64,000 bases of DNA from Struthio camelus (lineage: Eukaryota > Chordata > Aves > Struthioniformes > Struthionidae), in assembly GCF_040807025.1 (NCBI RefSeq), contig NC_090964.1, positions 2,790,001 to 2,854,000 of the forward strand, written 5' to 3'. Below the pieces are notes generated by a model that saw nothing but the letters and a program-made list of their open reading frames with translations, did no database searches and was not told where the DNA came from. Made by a program: the position numbers and the translations under genes. This document shows positions 37,601 to 47,300 of the stretch, in pieces. Numbering within the stretch: the stretch's first letter is position 1; each line of letters begins with the position of its first letter.

Positions 37601-39053
37601 TTAGCTGCAACTTCTGTTTCATATGGCTGTTTCTAGGGATTTTCACAGGAAACAGAAAGTTTCCCAGCAGCAGCTATAACAGCACCAACCAAAAGAGAAA
37701 GAGTCAGGAGCAGGAACCACCTTTCCAGCCCCCTGCTGTGAAGTTTTCCTTTCATCTTTTCTGTGGAAACTGAATTAGAGCTTTAGCCATGCCAAATCAC
37801 AGCCTCTGGGAGGGAGAAGGACAAAGGGCTGGGATGCAGGCACAAGTGGGCTCCTTCACCCTCAGCTGGAGAACTGGGTTTCAGGATAGTCCACAGTCTC
37901 TCCCAGGGAGGAGGAAAAGCAGCAGCAACCACAGGAGCCCATGGAGCTCCCCTGGCTTCTACAAAAGGCAGAGATCCAGAGGGCTGCAAATATTCCAGGT
38001 GGGATGGCCACTGCTTTGCCAAGCTGTGACCGGACAGGGATGAACGTGAGAAACTCAAGCTGGAGAGAGGACAGAATGCAGGTGTCCTTTACTGCCTGGG
38101 GGCCACCAAGCTGACCCTGGAGAGACTGAGCCACTTGGCAGAAACTGAGCCCAAGCCAGCTCGGAGGGAAGGGAGCTGCTGCCAGAGCAGGGAGCGACCA
38201 GAGAGAAACACTCAGGAGTGACAGAAAAAGCACGGACGGTGAGTGGCCGCTGCACAGGCTGCCCCCAAAGCGCTCCGGGAAAGCAGGCTACTCCTTAGGG
38301 TCGGAGCCAGCCCGGAGGCGACAACCCTCCTTCCCTGGAGAGGAGCGCCAGACCATACCCTCGCTGTGGGTCACTGCGCTGAGCAACCACGGGGACAAGG
38401 GAACACGGGGACAAGGGAACACGGGGACAAGGGAACACGGGGACAAGGGAACACGGGGACAAGGGCGTGTGGGGAGGCGAGATGGCATGGGGAGCAGCCC
38501 AGCAGGGCTGGGGGGCTCAAGGCTGGGAAACAGCCCGGCCGGGGGGGGGGGGGGGGCCCGAGGGGGACGGGGCGCAGCCCGGCCGGGGGGGGGGGGGGCC
38601 CGAGGGGGACGGGGCGCAGCCCGGCCGGGGGGGGGGGGGGCCCGAGGGGGACGGGGCGCAGCCCGGCCGGGGGGGGGGGGGGCCCGAGGGGGACGGGGCG
38701 CAGCCCGGCCGGGGGGGGGGGGGGCCCGAGGGGGACGGGGCGCAGCCCGGGCCCTACCTGTAGCCGCAGCCGAGCTGGAGGAGGTGGAGGAGGGCGAGCG
38801 AGCGGCGGGGCAGCCCCGGCCCCAGCCCCGGCGGGTCGGTGCTGTACCAGAGCCAGCTGCAGGCGTGCGTGGCCAGCGAGGCGGCCACGAGCAGCGCCAG
38901 CACCAGCGCGGCCCAGCCGTAGTGCCCGGCCCGCGCGTACCCCACCGCCAGCCACACGTCGGCGCCCAGGTCCAGCACCGCCCCCGCCGCGCCCGCCGCC
39001 GCCAGCAGCAGCTCCAGGAACCGGTACCGCGGCGGGCCACCCCGCCCCTCCAT
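34656..39053 (-). CDS. XKR8: XKR8, XK-related protein 8 (phospholipid scramblase subunit)
   Basis: XKR8 is a multi-pass plasma-membrane protein. After caspase cleavage of its C-terminal tail, together with basigin or neuroplastin, it scrambles phospholipids and exposes phosphatidylserine on apoptotic cells. Exons on the minus strand: 39053-38758, 36531-36335, 35395-34656. Phases fit (2, 1), giving 1233 nt = 410 residues, close to 395 in human. Family signatures are visible: [12 protein letters not shown] in the first helix, [30 protein letters not shown] in exon 2, then [15 protein letters not shown]-like [17 protein letters not shown] and [11 protein letters not shown] in exon 3. The tail carries GYDEVDVSG, with DEVD at about residues 355-358, an ideal caspase-3 site near the cleavage site of human XKR8. 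The ATG at 39053 is the first in a CpG-rich region and matches the family N terminus. It is tandem with SMPDL3B and convergent with EYA3. Confidence 0.97.
38391..38470. repeat. 16-bp minisatellite in XKR8 intron 1
   Basis: Five consecutive copies of GGGGACAAGGGAACAC starting at 38391, 38407, 38423, 38439 and 38455, the last one partial. G-runs of 3-4 on the plus strand. Confidence 0.97.
38531..38742. repeat. G-rich 42-bp tandem array next to the XKR8 exon 1 donor
   Basis: Five copies start at 38531, 38575, 38617, 38659 and 38701, each beginning CAGCCCGGCC, then a run of 14 G (16 in the first copy), then CCCGAGGGGGACGGGGCG. A partial sixth start (CAGCCCGG) at 38743 runs into the exon 1 donor at 38756-38757. 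The plus strand (template for XKR8) is strongly G-quadruplex-prone; the pre-mRNA is C-rich. Confidence 0.97.
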
Positions 39054-39660
39054 GCTCCGGGCTCCGCCGGTCCGGGCCCAGCCCCGACCCCGCAAACTTC
39101 CCGGGCGGCGCCTCCGCAGCAGCCGCCCCGCCGGCCGCTCCCGGCCTCGGCCCGCCCCGCCCCGCCCCGCCCCGGCCCCGCCTCCGGCCCCGCCCCCGGT
39201 CCCGGCCCCGCCTCCGGGCCCGGCCCCCATCCGGGCCGGCCGCACAGCGCCCGTCCTGGCGCCGGGCCTCGGCCCCGCCCCGCCGTCCACCGCTAGCCCC
39301 GCCCCCGATTCCGGCCCCGCCTACAGCCCCGCCCCCGGGCCCGGCTCTAGCCCCGCCCCCGGCCCCGCCCAGCCCGGCCCGGCCGCACAGCGCCCGTCCT
39401 GACTGCCGGCTTTGGCCCGGCCCGGCCCGGCCATGCACCGCTAGCCCCGCCCCCGGGCCCGGCCCGGCCGTAGAGCGCCCCGTACCGCAGGCACCGCCTC
39501 CGGCCCCGGCACCGCCTGCCCGCCCGGCCCGGCCCAGCGCTACAGCACCCCGCACCCCGCTTCTCCCCGGTCCCCGCTGGGCCGTTCAAAGCCCTCCCCG
39601 CCCAGGCCGGCCTGCGCACCGGTCCCGGCCCAGCGCTACAGCACGCTCAGGCCCAGCCGG
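39054..39660 (-). promoter_or_regulatory. XKR8: XKR8 CpG-rich promoter region
   Basis: Extreme GC content with many CCCCGCCCC (GC-box, SP/KLF-type) motifs upstream of the XKR8 ATG and no obvious TATA box. It contains an imperfect tandem duplication of about 145 bp (landmarks CGCACAGCGCCCGTCCTG at 39241 and 39384, and CGCTAGCCCCGCCCCC at 39291 and 39439). Transcription start not determinable. Confidence 0.75.
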
Positions 39661-40605
39661 CTGCCCAGCGCTCGGCGCCCCTCGGGCTGCCTGCCAGCCC
39701 CTGCTCCCTTTGCCAGGCTTTGCCTGGCTGCACAGCACCCTGCACCCCTGACCGGTCGCCACCTGCCCCTGCAGGGCATGCACCCCCTCCTCAGGCCCTC
39801 CTCCTCTGTGCAGCACCCTGCGCGCTCCCACCCGCCCTGTGGCACCCCCTTCTGCCCAGTGAGTCAGCTGCTTCCCCAGACAGCTCCTCCCCAACCCTTA
39901 TGCTGTGCTCCAGGGGCCTTCTAAAGGAAAGGGCCCATTATCCAAAACACAGAGCTTAAACATACACCTCTTAAGAGTATCTGTTTCTCAGTAATCTTCT
40001 CCAAACTAAAATCAATCCACCAGTTGGAATCATTCCAGCTCTTCATCCTATTTTCCCAGAGCAACTCTCTCATTCTACCTCACCAGAGACCATGCACGCA
40101 GCACTACATGTAATAGGTGAGAGGCACTTTTATCATTCTCCAGGGACCAGCTTGTCCTGAAAAAAGAAAACAGGCCCCTGCCAGTGCTTGATCCACAACC
40201 TTCAGCATGATATTTTATGTTTCTGCTCCTAGCTGTAGCCCCAGAGCACTCTGAGAGCCACAGACAGCACACACAAGTATTTCACTTTTGCTTGTGTGAC
40301 TCTGACTCCCCTACCAGTGAAAAATAACAGCCCTGGGTTAGGCATCCACGTGCAGGAGCACACAGCGACTCCAGCACTCAGGAAGAAGTGCTGATGAGGT
40401 AGAGCTGAAGAAGAAGGTTGAGAAGCTGAACCATGTCCCTCTGAGACAGCTCAGGATTCCCTTTTCACAGCCTCCTGCTGGAACTAGAGATCTGAGCAAA
40501 AGAACAAGAACAACAGTCCCCTCAAAGCCTCTGGGACCATGAAGTTGTTCCCAACCCAGTGTGGAGGTGGGGGTGATGAAAAGACACTGCCACGTATATG
40601 GTCAG
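39661..40605. other. Spacer between XKR8 promoter and SMPDL3B 3' end
   Basis: GC content falls from the CpG-rich promoter to background level. I see no coding exon, RNA gene or repeat. Confidence 0.6.
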
Positions 40606-40611
40606 GAAAGA

Positions 40612-40617
40612 TTTATT
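40612..40617 (-). terminator. SMPDL3B: Candidate SMPDL3B poly(A) signal
   Basis: TTTATT on the plus strand is AATAAA on the minus strand, in the context GATAATAAATC. The distance from the stop codon (3.75 kb) makes assignment uncertain. Confidence 0.4.
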
Positions 40618-42439
40618 ATCAATGCTGACTAGCATTTTTTTGTGAACTTTGTAATCATTCACTTCCTTTAACCCATACACATTGGCTGATTTACAGTGTA
40701 TTTCTCAACGGAAACCATTTTCAAGTGCAATCAATGCTTGGCCTGCAGAACTGCAGGGAAACCCGTCCCCACCCACACAGCAAAAACAGTCAATTCTGCA
40801 ACCTTCTAATGCTGCAGATTTAACTTGAATGTCTTCCTATAACACTCATCCATGTGCGCTTCAGGGGATTGCTTTAAAACAAATAGGGGATGAGCAGAAG
40901 TAAGAAACCTCCAGAGATGTTGGTTTGGGAGCTGCCAATTTTGTAATCCTGATGCAACCAACAAAAAGATTTCAGGGGTACTGCAAAACTTAGAACCACA
41001 GCCACCTTCCAGCACCAGCACCCTTAGTCCATCTCCCTCCAGGCTCTGCACTGATAACTTGTGTTCTCAGTCAGCCAATTTGTGGGTCTAGCATTCAATT
41101 TACCTCCAACAGACCATACACTACAGCACTACACGCTGTCATCGGGCTGCTACCTCACTCCATCCATCTCAGTTTCGCTCCAGCCATTAAGCTTCAATAG
41201 AGAAGCTATAAATCAGCTCCCAGCAACTCATCTCCCTGGAACAGAAAAAGGATTTATATACTGTAGGTTTTTATGCCCGGAGTACCAGACAGCTGCATAA
41301 TGTCCCAGAAGCATGTGCCCCACTATACAACACCAGGGAGGAAAGGTAGCACAGAAAGTATCTCCTATGGAAGACTGCTGTTCACAGCCAGCCAAAACCA
41401 AGCTTTAGTTGTGAAGACCAGGTCTGAGATGTGAGCTGGCTGCTTCATGTTCTAAATGTGAAGGTTGGATCTTGAAGCCTGAAGTTTCCAAACTGAGGTG
41501 CAGAGCAGCAGCTGGTTGTCCACAGTCACACAACAGACTTTATCTTCTATGTGCTGAATAGCATTAGAGGCAAGGATGATTCCTCTTACATTCTTGTTTC
41601 TTTTCAGACACAACACACCTCTGTTGCACTAGTGCTTCTCTGGTAGCCCAAGATCATGTCTGCATGTCAAACCTCTGCTATTCAGTTCACAGATGACTGG
41701 CTTTATCCTCACTTCCACAGCCCTTTCCACACTTCAGCTGTCTATACCATTCCGGCAAAACAGTCTGCTGACAGCATGCAGATGACTTGCATAAGCAGTC
41801 TGGGACGACACTAACACATTGGTGTGCTTAGGCTACACGTTCTGAGCATGACTCCCCAATCACCTTGTAAGCTTGTGTTTTCCTTGGCCCACAATCAGAT
41901 CTCTGGGATCCTGGGGCTGCCATTCATGGACAAGGCAAACATTTCTTCTATGTCTCATCTACCTGTACCTAAAAGGATCCAATAACATCACTTTGTATCA
42001 GTTCCCTCATGGTTCAGAGGGAAGCTGGGAAGAGCCCAAGGCTGGCAAATCATCAAATTGTTAACTTCTTCAAAGCAGTCAAAGTCAGCTTGCAATGCCC
42101 CAGATAAAGGATGAAAATAAATGGATGCAAGTTAAAAGAGCAAAAAACATGCTTGGGGAAGAGCTGTTTGCACCCAACACTTGAAAATCAGGCTTCTTGC
42201 CATGGAGCTTCATTTTAGGCACTGACAGGAGAAAATGAGGGCCCAAACTTGTAGAAGTCCATACACTGTCAGAGAAAGAACTAATTCTACCTGGTTTTTC
42301 TCATAAGTTAAAGGCAAGGCGCCATACAAGGTCACCAAAGTGAATCCTTCCAGGTCTCCAGCTGTGCGGTCTTTTAAAAAAAGAAATATATGCTAACATG
42401 ATATATATTAGAATGATATATTAGAATATATGCTAATGT

Positions 42440-43977
42440 GACACCCTGGTGTCACCAGGACAGGAGGTGATGAAGGATACAGAGAAGGCAGTGTTGCTGA
42501 ATGTCGTCTTTGCTTCAGCCTTTACTGCTAAGGCCAGCCCTCAGGAATTCCAGACCCTGGAGACAAGAAAGAAAGTCTGGAGAAACAAAGACTTAGTTGA
42601 GGAGGATCGGGTTAGAGAACATTTGTCCAAACTTGACATCCACAAATCCATGGGCCTTGACGGGATGCACCCACGAGAGCTGAGGGAGCTGTCAGATGTT
42701 ATTGCTAGGTCACTCTCCATCATCTTGGAAAGGTCCGGGAGAACAGGAGAGGTGCCTGGGGCCTGGAAGAAAGCCAGCGTCACGCTAGTCTTCAAAAAGG
42801 GCAAGAAGGAGGACCCAGGAAACTACAGGCCCGTCAGCCTGTTGTTGTCTACCTGGACTTCAGCAAGGCTTTTGATACTGTCTCCCATCACATCCTCCTA
42901 GGGAAGCTCAGGAAGTGGGGGCTAGATGAGTGGACGGTGAGGTGGCTTGAGAACTGGCTGGATGGCACAGCTCAAAGGGTTGTGGTCAGTGGCGTGGAGT
43001 CTAGTGGGAGGCCTGTGGCTAGCGGTGTCCCCCAGGGGTCAGTCCTGGCTCCAGTCTTGTTCAACATATTCATCGATGACCTGGAGGAAGGGACAGTGCG
43101 CATTCTCAGCAAGTTTGCTGATGATACTAAACTGGGGGGAGTGGCTGACACACCAGAAGGCTGTGCTGCCATTCAGAGGGACCTGGACAGGCTGGAGAGC
43201 TGGGAGGAGAGGAACCTCCTGAAGTTCAACATAGGCAAGTGCAGGGTCCTGCCCCTGGGGAGGAGTAACCCCATGCACCAGTACAGGCTGGGGGTTGACC
43301 TGCTGGGAAGCAGCTCTGCCGAGAAGGACCTGGGAGTGCTGGTGGACAACAAGTTAAACATGAGCCAGCAGTGTGGCCTTGTGGCCAAGAAGGCCAAGGG
43401 TATCCTGGGGTGCATCAGGCAGGGTGTTGCCAGCAGGTGGCGGGAGGTGATCCTGCCCCTCTCCTCAGCCCTGGGGAGGCCCCACCTGGAGTACTGTGTC
43501 CAGTTCTGGGCTCCCCAGTCCGAGGGAGACATGGTACTACTGGAGAGAGTCCAGCGGAGGCCTACAAAGAGGATGAGGGAACTGGAGCATCTGTCCTCTG
43601 AAGAAAGGCTGAGAGCGCAGGGCCTGTTCAGCCTGCAGAAGAGAAGATAGAGGCGATCTCATCAACGTGTACAAATATCTGAAGGGGAGGTGTTGAGAGG
43701 ATGGGGCCAGCCTCTTCTCCGTGGTGCCCAGCGACAGGACAAGAGGCAACGGGCACAAACTTAACCGCAGGAAGTTCCATCTGAACCTGAGGAAAAGCTT
43801 CTTCACTGTGAGGGTGACAGAGCACTGGGACAGGTTGCCCAGAGAGGTTGTGGAGACTCCTTCCCCGGAGATATTCAAAACCCGCCTGGATGTGATCCTG
43901 GGCAATGTGCCTGCTGGAGCAGGGGGATTGGACTAAATGATCTCCAGAGGTCCCTTCCAACCTTGGCCATTCTGTGA
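42440..43977 (+). mobile_element. CR1 LINE with internal deletion, antisense downstream of SMPDL3B
   Basis: Covers part of ORF2 from the segment before the reverse transcriptase to a near-complete 3' end (CCTTCCAACCTTGGCCATTCTGTGAG). Open pieces are 42449-42901 and 42937-43650, with FADDTKLGG present. Compared with the copy at 58.5 kb, about 190 bp are missing at about 42842 (text jumps from 'CCCGTCAGCCTG' to 'TTGTTGTCTACCTGGACTTC'), and later indels break the frame near 43650 and 43695 (TGA). A non-functional retrotransposon copy. Confidence 0.95.
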
Positions 43978-44367
43978 GAAATATATCTGGAGGCAGACTG
44001 CCTGAGAACGTATGGTAACTCACAGCTCTCATACATTAGGAGGTCAAGTTAAAATCTAGGCAGAAGCCTGGCCTTGATCTGCTCAACTGTAAGACCATCT
44101 CAGAACTCACAGTTGAAGGAAGGGAAACTCCCTGATATAGGTCAGTCTGGCATGAAAAAGCTTCATGGCAATCACTGGCCTTTCCCAATACATCAAGCTT
44201 TACTAGCAGTGTTTAAATCAGCACTGTAAAGCTTTTACTAAGAGCCACTAATTTTGTCTTGGTTTCCGAGTAAGTTCTCAATGCCAGAAAATAGTATTCA
44301 CAATTGCTGATTCAAATGTGCTGTGAAGCATGTCCTCTCTTCGTTCACTTCTGTTCTCTCTCAGTCA

Positions 44368-47300
44368 TTAGAGTGCTTGCTGGGGACTGAGGAATGCTAA
44401 CAGCAAGCAGAACAGCAAAAGAAAAACACTGGTGATGGTGGAGGCAGAGCTGCTGGCTTTAATACACTCATTGTATCGTACAAAATCAACTTCCCTGATG
44501 GCACAAACATGGTCAATGCGGCAGGCCTCCTCACACAGGGCAAGGTCATATTTGACAGAGTTGAACTCATAATACTGCTGCAGATACTGCGTATCCTTTG
44601 ATATCCTCTCCAGCACTGTGTGCATGGACCGGGCAGAGCCATCAGGGACTTGGAAAGCTTCCGTCAGCCTATACTCTTTCTCCCACATTGGGAACATCGT
44701 ATTAGCATGAGTTAGATTTAAATAGTAAGTCACCATATCCTGCAGGGAGAAAAAAATATAACAAGGAAAAAAAAAAATGAGGAAAGGATCAGCCCTTGAG
44801 TGAAGCAGTTGACTGAGATCTGATCAGCCCATTCTCCTAGATGCTGGTGTGTAGCACAACGAAGAGCTTTCAGCAGCAGGCAGCACACCTGGTGGGAGGT
44901 AAGCTGCCTCCCAACAGATGCTTCCTACCAAGATGTGAACCTGAGGAAAGATGCCTCAAGTGAGAGCATTCAGCACTCACTATAAAAGCAATTTTAGCCC
45001 ATTTTACTATTGTATAAGTGTTGAAAGGTTGACTTTTCTCTGCTTTTCCTCTGCTTGTATTTTGAAACATCAGAAATTTTGAGCCTGATCTGCTCCAAAA
45101 AAATTCACTCTGGTATTCATTATCAACATTGTCCTCTGGCAGGAGGAGCAGCTGGAGAAGTGTTACAGGGTTGAGCAGTTATTTACTCAAACGTGAACAA
45201 AGTTAAACAAAAAAGTTCTAAAAAACCTTCTGTTTGCAAACCTTTTCTGTTTTTTTTCTGTTTGCTCTTTTTCTCTCTGCCTTGCTTCACTAGCTCTCTA
45301 GCTTTGCGCAGTATATTTTAGGACAGACAAGCATGCATTTCTTATGCTGCAAACATGCAAATACAGTATCTGCAGAGGTGCTTTATCCCTTGCAAAGAAA
45401 GGTACAAGAACACCATCCTCCACCTTTTTGCAAATGAAAGACAAAGGAAATGGAAGTCTTCGTCTTCCCTACAATTCAACTAACTTCTGATCCTATTACA
45501 AAATGAATTAATTCAGAACATAGGTGGGACCCAAATAATTTTCTAGACAGCTAGAGTTTTTGAAGGGTGTTCAGCAAGCCTGTTAGTCCCCAAAGACAGT
45601 TCTGGAATCCACGTTACCTGGGCTGTAAAGCAAGCGTAAAAGGAGATTAATTGAAGATATGAAGAACAAACAAGTCTGAACTCTCTTGCATTGCCATGGG
45701 ACTCATCCCAGCAGGAGGCCTGAGCCAGTCGAATGTAGTGTCATTGCCCTTACTCACTGACACTCTTTAAAACTTTGTGCTAGCCACAAGACTGAAATAC
45801 CTTGTTTTACATCCTCTGCTACATAGCCTCTTGGCTCCCTGTAGTCCTGCTTGTTAAAAAGAGGTGGGAGAATTAAAGCACCCAACTGAGACTGCAGTAC
45901 AAAGCATGATGGTGTCCCCTACCTTTACTTGAAGGGTGTCTGGATCGTAATCAATCACCCGGATCCCAGGGTTGTTGGCTCCATTGGCCACTCCAGGTAA
46001 CGTTGTTTTCCAAGGAGTCACTCCAGGGGCTAAGAACATGACATTGATTGGAGAACCTTAATAGAAAGACAAAAGAAACCATGAGTCAGAGAGGTCTGGC
46101 TTGGAGCAGACAACGAGCATCCTGACCACTGAGCACCTTGCACCCATTGCTCACCAGATCCAGTTACAATAATGCACGCAGAAAGATCTGATGCTATTCA
46201 ACACACTGAGATTGAATACGTGACATTTCCAGCTAAAAGCAGGCCTTCTGCAGCTTGGCATGAGTGGAAGACTCTACAGTGAGGGTGAGCAAGAGAACCA
46301 CCCTCAGTGAACGAGACCCAAAGAGCCATTGTGAAGACCTACAGTTGCTCCCTTAGGTCTCAGCTAAGGTCCAGAAACCATCAGTATGGAGCAGGACGAG
46401 CAGCAAGGCACTGTGAGAGGAAACAACAAATGAGAGGGGAAGCAGGAAGGACAGCTGGAGCTACAGGTCTGGGTGGGGAATCCCATCCACTGTTGTGTCT
46501 TGTTGACCAAAGCATTTTACAAGACGTTTTAGAAAGCAAGACGTAAATGAGCCTTTTCTGACTTGTTGGCTGCAGTCACCGAAAACCCTCTTCAACAATG
46601 ATTTTTTGGGGACTGAACAGAGCTATCATGCAAATACTTGGGTAGCCAGATTTGATACCTGTATCACTGTAAAACATCCGAAAGCTGTCAGTGTGGTGGT
46701 GTCCAAAAAACTGGGCAGCAATCACTCTGTGGTGCCTCTGCACTATTTTCAGGTATCGTTCATTAAAGTTACTCCGGAACCAGGGCTTGCTTCTTTTCTT
46801 CTCGAAGAAGCCAGGAGGGATGTGCCCAGCAATGTAAACCTACAAGAGCAAAGAGCTGCGCTGAATGTAGATCCCATGCTTCCCAAAGAGAGCACTGGCT
46901 TGCTGGTCCTTGGCACACAAGAGAGATCAGGAGTGAAAGGACCTTCCAGGCTGGGAGAAGCCCTCTACAAAGGCATGGGGGCTTTTGTTGTTGTGTGGGC
47001 TTTTTTTTTTTTTTTTTAAATACCATTTCTTCTGCTTTTGAGGCGTTGGTCAATGTTTCTTCCAACCACCGGAACTGCCCTCCAGGATCTTCCTCACCAG
47101 CCGTCTGGTTATTCTGGTCATAGTACAGATTGGTATTGAGGACAATCATTCGCCCACTTGTATTTGGGCTGGGCAGCTTCTCACTGTAGAAAGCAGCTGT
47201 AAAATGCAACCAGCAGGAGAAAGAGCTGGAATTCTGGCCACACAGCCAATTGTGTCCCCAAATCCCCGGGCTTTTACCTCTCTCAGCTCTCCTTGGCAAT

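Larger units (their letters stand above)
36532..38757 (-). other. XKR8: XKR8 intron 1
   Basis: Holds two tandem arrays near the donor (38391-38470 and 38531-38742, listed separately). The remaining 1.8 kb is unique sequence of moderate GC content without recognisable exons. Confidence 0.85.
40606..44367 (-). other. SMPDL3B: SMPDL3B 3' UTR or downstream region, containing a CR1
   Basis: Downstream of the SMPDL3B stop codon. The first clear minus-strand AATAAA I find is at 40612-40617, 3.75 kb away, so either the 3' UTR is long and includes the CR1 at 42440-43977 or a non-canonical nearer site is used. No exon was recognised between. Confidence 0.45.

Noticed and set aside
38391-38742. A CRISPR-like array (regular repeats)
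   Set aside because: Units are directly adjacent with no unique spacers, and the genome is vertebrate; these are minisatellites.
38371-39555. A 394-codon minus-strand ORF overlapping XKR8 exon 1 in another frame
   Set aside because: Reads through repeat units and promoter GC boxes. The real exon uses a different frame and ends at the 38758 donor.
38243-39751. A 502-codon plus-strand ORF over the XKR8 first exon and promoter
   Set aside because: It is a stop-poor product of extreme GC content and tandem repeats: low-complexity Pro/Ala/Gly/Arg, antisense to a clear XKR8 exon, with no domain.
46606-47019. A 137-codon plus-strand ORF
   Set aside because: Antisense to SMPDL3B exon 6 and ends in a translated T-run.
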